Program-made: the position numbers and the translations under genes
Shown: positions 5,639-8,597 of the stretch, piece after piece
How the letters are laid out: each line of letters opens with the position of its first letter
Position numbering within the stretch: the stretch's first letter is position 1
Notes under the pieces: model-generated
What the model was told of the DNA's origin: nothing
Databases searched by the model: none
Seen by the model: the letters and a program-made list of their open reading frames with translations, nothing else
NCBI GenBank assembly: GCA_005879255.1
Contig: VBKY01000291.1
Span: 7,117-15,713, forward strand
Length of the DNA: 8,597 bases
Direction: 5' to 3'
DNA from: Deltaproteobacteria bacterium
GTDB lineage: Bacteria > Desulfobacterota_B > Binatia > UBA9968

Positions 5639-7099
5639 ATGGTACGCAAAGCATTAACTGACAAATTAATTGCCGCAGCGCCGGCTCTGGTTTTGCTCGC
5701 CGGATGCGCCGTCGGACCCGACTATCGGGAACCGAAGCTCGCCATGCCCACATCTTGGCAGGAGGCGCAACAAAAAGGTATCGAAATCCGTCCGGTGGAG
5801 ATGACGCGCTGGTGGACGACATTCAACGATCCGCTGCTCAACTCGCTGGTCGAGCGCGCGGTAAAATCTAACTTCGATGTTCGTATCGCTGAAGCGCGCA
5901 TCCGTGAGGCCCGCGCATCGCGCGCGGTCGTCGCGGCCGGCGCGTGGCCGACCGTCGATGTTTCGGCTTCCTACAGGCGTAATCGGACCAGCGAAAACGC
6001 GTTGGGGCTGGGCTCAACGGCTCCACAAGGTGGTGGCACACTGGAACAGGATCTGTTCAAACTGGAACAGGAACTGTTCAAAACCGGTTTCGACGCCAGT
6101 TGGGAGATCGATGTGTTCGGCGGTGTGCGCCGCGGCGTTGAAGCCGCCGACGCGACCATTGCCGCCTCGGTGGAAAGCCGGCGCGATGTGCTCGTGACGC
6201 TTTTAGGGGACGTGGCGAAAAATTACATCGATTTGCGCGGCTTTCAGCGCCGGCTCGCGGTAGCGCGCGCAAATCTCAAGGCGCAGCAGGATACATGGGA
6301 ACTAACCCGCATACGTTTCCAGGCTGGACTCACCAGCGATCTGGAAGTGGCGCAGGCAGAAGCGCAGGTCAATACGACGGCGGCGCAAATTCCGACGCTG
6401 GAAAGCGCTTTGAAGCAAGCAGTCTACAGCCTCGATCTCTTGTTGGGACTTTCGCCGGGTGCACTGTGGAATGATCTCGCGAACGAAACTACGATTCCCA
6501 GCCTGCCGCCGGAGGTGCTCGTTGGATTGCCATCGGACTTGCTCCGGCGCCGTCCGGACATCCGGTTTGCCGAGCGTGATCTCGCCGCGTCGACGGCGCA
6601 GATTGGGGCGGCGATGGCCGATCTGTTCCCGAAATTTTTCCTGACGGGCGCGGCCGGCCTGCAAAGCATCAGTGCCAGCGATTGGTTCACTGGGCGCAGC
6701 CGCTATTGGTCGATTGGACCGACGATTAGTTGGCCGATTTTCGACGCCGGACGCATTCGGGCAAATATCGAGATCCGCAACGCGCAGCAGGAGCAAGCTC
6801 TGAATCGGTATGAAAAGACGGTGCTTGCGGCCTTCGGCGACGTCGAAAAATCGCTCGTCAACTATTCGCGCGAGCAAGCGCGCCAGCGCTCTCTTACGGA
6901 CGCAGTAGCGGCCAACCGGCGGGCAGTAGAAATGGCCAATGAATTATACGTGCGCGGGCTCAACGATTTTCTTAATGTACTGGATACGCAACGCTCACTC
7001 TATGCAGCAGAAAACGATCTGGCCCAGAGCGAGGCGACCATGGCTGCCAATTTGGTCGCACTCTATAAAGCCCTAGGCGGCGGCTGGGAAACGAATTGA
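5639..7099 (+). CDS. Outer-membrane efflux channel lipoprotein, NodT/RND-type OMF (TolC-like)
   Basis: The 486-residue protein is a trimeric outer-membrane and periplasmic tunnel subunit that receives substrate from the adaptor. The signal peptide ends in the lipobox LAGC (C23), so it is predicted to be lipid-anchored, and CAVGPDYREP is the standard start of mature NodT proteins. Two outer-membrane efflux repeats follow (about 65-265 and 295-480). Family hallmarks are WWTTFNDPLLNSLVERA (58-74), GFDASWEIDVFGGVRR (150-165), GLPSDLLRRRPDIRFAERDLAASTAQIG (about 296-323), SWPIFDAGRIRANI (364-377) and YKALGGGW near the end. Length is normal. An unusual feature is a near-perfect tandem repeat just before the GFDASWE motif (LEQDLFK then LEQELFK, 135-148). 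It lies 43 nt after the permease gene on the same strand and is probably the dedicated outer-membrane partner of this exporter. Although most NodT proteins are known from RND pumps, use with ABC exporters through a HlyD adaptor also occurs. Confidence 0.93.
   Translation: MVRKALTDKLIAAAPALVLLAGCAVGPDYREPKLAMPTSWQEAQQKGIEIRPVEMTRWWTTFNDPLLNSLVERAVKSNFDVRIAEARIREARASRAVVAAGAWPTVDVSASYRRNRTSENALGLGSTAPQGGGTLEQDLFKLEQELFKTGFDASWEIDVFGGVRRGVEAADATIAASVESRRDVLVTLLGDVAKNYIDLRGFQRRLAVARANLKAQQDTWELTRIRFQAGLTSDLEVAQAEAQVNTTAAQIPTLESALKQAVYSLDLLLGLSPGALWNDLANETTIPSLPPEVLVGLPSDLLRRRPDIRFAERDLAASTAQIGAAMADLFPKFFLTGAAGLQSISASDWFTGRSRYWSIGPTISWPIFDAGRIRANIEIRNAQQEQALNRYEKTVLAAFGDVEKSLVNYSREQARQRSLTDAVAANRRAVEMANELYVRGLNDFLNVLDTQRSLYAAENDLAQSEATMAANLVALYKALGGGWETN
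6040..6081 (+). repeat. 21-bp in-frame tandem duplication in the channel gene
   Basis: Two adjoining 21-bp units (6040-6060 and 6061-6081) differ at one position only (T6052 versus A6073), giving LEQDLFK followed by LEQELFK. The unit length is a multiple of three, so the frame is kept. The near identity points to recent slippage or unequal exchange, as codon choice is also shared between the copies. Confidence 0.9.
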
Positions 7100-7119
7100 C
7101 TCAGTCCGTGGCGGAGCGG

Positions 7120-7182
7120 CGAGCGGCACGGAGTGAGGCACCCTGAGCCCTTCGGTTATACTCAGGATAAACTTCGCGAAGC
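7120..7182. repeat. Dispersed-repeat-like fragment with CTGAG...CTCAG and CTTCGCGAAG
   Basis: The stretch beginning GGAGCGGCGAGCGGCACGG and running through CACCCTGAGCCCTTCGG, TACTCAGGATAAACTTCG and CGCGAAGC resembles a common intergenic repeat of environmental proteobacterial genomes. CTGAG (7143-7147) pairs with CTCAG (7161-7165), and CTTCGCGAAG (7172-7181) is a perfect 10-bp palindrome. The assignment as a dispersed repeat is from memory of similar sequences and needs a genome search. Confidence 0.4.
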
Positions 7183-7197
7183 GTCTAGAATTTTCGG

Positions 7198-7229
7198 TCG
7201 AGATTCTTCGGCTTAGCCTCGGAATGACA
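7198..7229. repeat. Dispersed-repeat-like fragment (GAGATTCTTCGGC ... GGAATGACA)
   Basis: The segment matches the general form of a widespread short intergenic repeat, GAGATTCTTCG followed by a short variable part and GAATGACA. No coding frame explains it. It adjoins the previous fragment, suggesting a hot spot where repeats accumulated. Recognition is from memory, so confidence is limited. Confidence 0.35.
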
Positions 7230-7273
7230 CGCGTGATGGCAATCCACCCCGCTTGTGTCTCCTGCAGCTCACC

Positions 7274-7302
7274 GTAGGGGCAGGTTTCAAACCTGCCCCT
7301 AC
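7274..7302. repeat. 29-bp perfect palindrome (GTAGGGGCAGGTTT / AAACCTGCCCCTAC)
   Basis: The 14-bp arms at 7274-7287 and 7289-7302 are perfect inverted copies around a single C (7288). This GTAGGGGCAGGTTT...AAACCTGCCCCTAC type is a dispersed intergenic repeat seen in many unrelated bacterial genomes. It could form a hairpin in RNA but is not followed by a T run, so it is not a canonical terminator, although it may still protect a 3' end. Confidence 0.85.
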
Positions 7303-7619
7303 TATCTAAATAACGGCTCGACATTGTCTAGACTAAAATTTCAATTGAAGGTTGTGCGGTCATGGAAAAAATTCTCGCTGGCTACGCGCCGCAAAGGCCG
7401 ATCGAACATGACGGCGAACTGGCGGTGCTTTATGTCTCGTATTTCTGTATATGGCGACGCGCGGCTCCGGGATTTGGAGCGTCGACGCGGCGCGAACGGG
7501 CGAAACAGCATGAGCCATCTCATTCGCGGACGCCAATTTCTCCACTGAAGTCGCCCGATGCTTAGGACGCGATCAGGCCAACGTGAGCCTAATGTAGCCT
7601 CCCGTGATACAAGTACCGT

Positions 7620-7626
7620 TAGGTGA
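7620..7626 (+). promoter_or_regulatory. Ribosome binding site of the oxidoreductase gene
   Basis: TAGGTGA lies six bases before ATG 7633 and supports that start. The protein sequence beginning MKAVRVHRFGPPEV is also the normal start of the family, so the start is well fixed. Confidence 0.7.
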
Positions 7627-7632
7627 ATCGCA

Positions 7633-8562
7633 ATGAAGGCTGTTCGAGTTCACAGATTTGGTCCGCCCGAAGTCATCTCCGTTGAAGACGTGTCCAAGCC
7701 CGAGCCCGCCGACGGCGAAGTCGTCGTGCAGGTCAAAGCCGCCGGTGTTGGACCATGGGACGCCTTGATCCGCAGCGGTAAGAGCGCCCTGCCGCAACCG
7801 CTTCCATTAACTTTAGGATCGGACTTATCGGGTGTGGTTCATTCGATCGGTCCCGGCGTGGAAGGACTTAAAATCGACGACGAAGTTTTCGGCGTGACCA
7901 ACGAGCGCTTCACTGGGGCCTGCGCGGAATACGCCGTCGCCAAAGCAACGATGATCGCTCACAAACCGAAAACTCTCAATCACACGCATGCGGCATCCGT
8001 TCCGGTCGTGGCGGTGACCGCGTGGCAGATGGTGTTCGAATTGGCGCGGCTCTCGTCGGGGCAGTCCGTGCTCATCCATGGGGGCGCCGGCAATGTCGGC
8101 GGGTATTTGGTGCAACTGGCGAAGCGGGCGGGGGCTGTGGTGATCACCACGGCATCCGTTAAGGATACTTCCTACGCGCGCAGCCTCGGCGCCTATGGTG
8201 TCATCGATTATCGGGCGAGGCGATTCGAAGAGCAAGTGAAGGAGATCGATGCCGTGCTGGATACAGTCGGCGGAGACACAGTCGATCGCTCTTATGGAGT
8301 TCTTAAGCGCGGCGGTATTATCGTATCTTCGGCGGCCCAGCCCTCCAAGGAAAAAGCAGAGGAGTACGGCGTTCGGGCGCTGTTTTTCCTCGTCCGGGTA
8401 ACGACGGAGCGATTGAAAAGGGTCGCTGAGCTGATCGACGCCGAGGAGCTAAACACCGAAGTCGGCGAAGTGCTGTGGCTCGATGAGGCTCGTCAAGGAC
8501 ATCAAATGCTCGAAGGCGCACCGCACCGGCGCGGCAAAATTGTCATAAAGGTCGCCGACTAA
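7633..8562 (+). CDS. NADP-dependent medium-chain oxidoreductase, quinone-oxidoreductase-like (MDR superfamily)
   Basis: The 309-residue cytoplasmic enzyme has an N-terminal GroES-like catalytic domain (about 1-125: MKAVRVHRFGPPEV, VQVKAAGVGPWDALIRSG, LGSDLSGVVHSIGPGV) and a Rossmann domain for the nicotinamide cofactor (about 125-260). The latter has VLIHGGAGNVGGYLVQLAKRAGA (146-168), with the AGNVG turn seen in zinc-free quinone oxidoreductases, and GAYGVIDYR (186-194). The cysteine cluster of the structural zinc lobe is absent, as expected for the zinc-independent branch. The likely reaction is NAD(P)H-dependent reduction of a quinone or an activated alkene; the substrate cannot be told from sequence. 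The family is usually about 305-330 residues, so the gene appears complete, ending at TAA 8560-8562. It is separated from the exporter operon by 533 nt and has its own ribosome binding site, so it is probably transcribed independently. Any role in detoxification alongside the exporter is only a guess from proximity. Confidence 0.88.
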   Translation: MKAVRVHRFGPPEVISVEDVSKPEPADGEVVVQVKAAGVGPWDALIRSGKSALPQPLPLTLGSDLSGVVHSIGPGVEGLKIDDEVFGVTNERFTGACAEYAVAKATMIAHKPKTLNHTHAASVPVVAVTAWQMVFELARLSSGQSVLIHGGAGNVGGYLVQLAKRAGAVVITTASVKDTSYARSLGAYGVIDYRARRFEEQVKEIDAVLDTVGGDTVDRSYGVLKRGGIIVSSAAQPSKEKAEEYGVRALFFLVRVTTERLKRVAELIDAEELNTEVGEVLWLDEARQGHQMLEGAPHRRGKIVIKVAD

Positions 8563-8597
8563 TCGGGGTCCGACCCGACGATAGATGCAAAGTACGC

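Larger units (their letters stand above)
7100..7632. other. Gene-poor intergenic stretch (533 nt)
   Basis: Between the channel gene and the oxidoreductase I see no convincing gene. The left half (about 7115-7302) contains fragments that resemble dispersed intergenic repeats, including a perfect 29-bp palindrome. The right half contains an ATG-initiated frame at 7362-7565 (67 residues, GAAGG ten bases upstream) whose product I do not recognise; a second frame over the same bases is also open, so neither is persuasive. No rho-independent terminator (stem followed by a T run) is visible after either gene. Confidence 0.6.

Noticed and set aside
7362..7565. ATG frame of 67 codons (MEKILAGYAPQRPIEHDGELAV...) with a GAAGG upstream.
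   Set aside because: The product matches no family I know, ends in a low-complexity polar tail, and an alternative frame (7255-7548) is open over the same bases. It could be a small hypothetical gene, but the evidence is too thin to annotate.
8563..8578. Small hairpin TCGGG...CCCGA directly after the oxidoreductase stop.
   Set aside because: The stem is only five pairs and no T run follows, so I do not call a terminator.

Overview
The window carries an almost complete, co-directional (+ strand) operon for a YbhGFSR-type ABC-2 drug/xenobiotic exporter. It is preceded by the 3' part of a TetR-family regulator gene and followed by a NodT-type outer-membrane channel gene. After a gene-poor stretch rich in repeats comes a separate gene for an NAD(P)H-dependent medium-chain oxidoreductase. 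The outer-membrane lipoprotein channel and the periplasmic adaptor show a Gram-negative (diderm) host. GC-rich codons, Proteobacteria-like proteins and several dispersed-repeat-like palindromes suggest an uncultured or environmental proteobacterium or a relative (Desulfobacterota, Binatota or NC10-like). The lineage is an inference from memory and is not secure.

Layout: 1-456 TetR C-terminal part (5' end outside the window); 491-1552 membrane-fusion adaptor (YbhG-like); 1549-2532 and 2405-3319 two ABC ATPase domains in different frames that together look like a single YbhF; 3316-4470 and 4477-5595 two ABC-2 permeases (YbhS- and YbhR-like); 5639-7099 outer-membrane factor; 7100-7632 no convincing gene, but repeat fragments; 7633-8562 quinone-oxidoreductase-like MDR enzyme. 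Junctions are tight (ATGA overlaps at 1549-1552 and 3316-3319, 34-nt, 6-nt and 43-nt gaps), so 1-7099 is probably one transcription unit.

How it works together: the two permeases form the inner-membrane channel, the two nucleotide-binding domains power it, the adaptor bridges the periplasm and the NodT channel opens the outer membrane. The TetR protein is the likely local repressor. Encoding the outer-membrane partner in the same operon differs from E. coli, where the ybh cluster has no channel gene.

The most notable point is the linker between the two ATPase domains. The YbhF frame is broken there, and the break can be repaired by removing a single G at 2437-2438. Just downstream sits a 72-bp imperfect palindrome (2457-2528), exactly 24 codons long, that is open in the frame of the second domain. 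It looks like a mobile palindromic repeat tolerated inside a protein linker. The outer-membrane gene also carries a near-perfect 21-bp in-frame tandem duplication.
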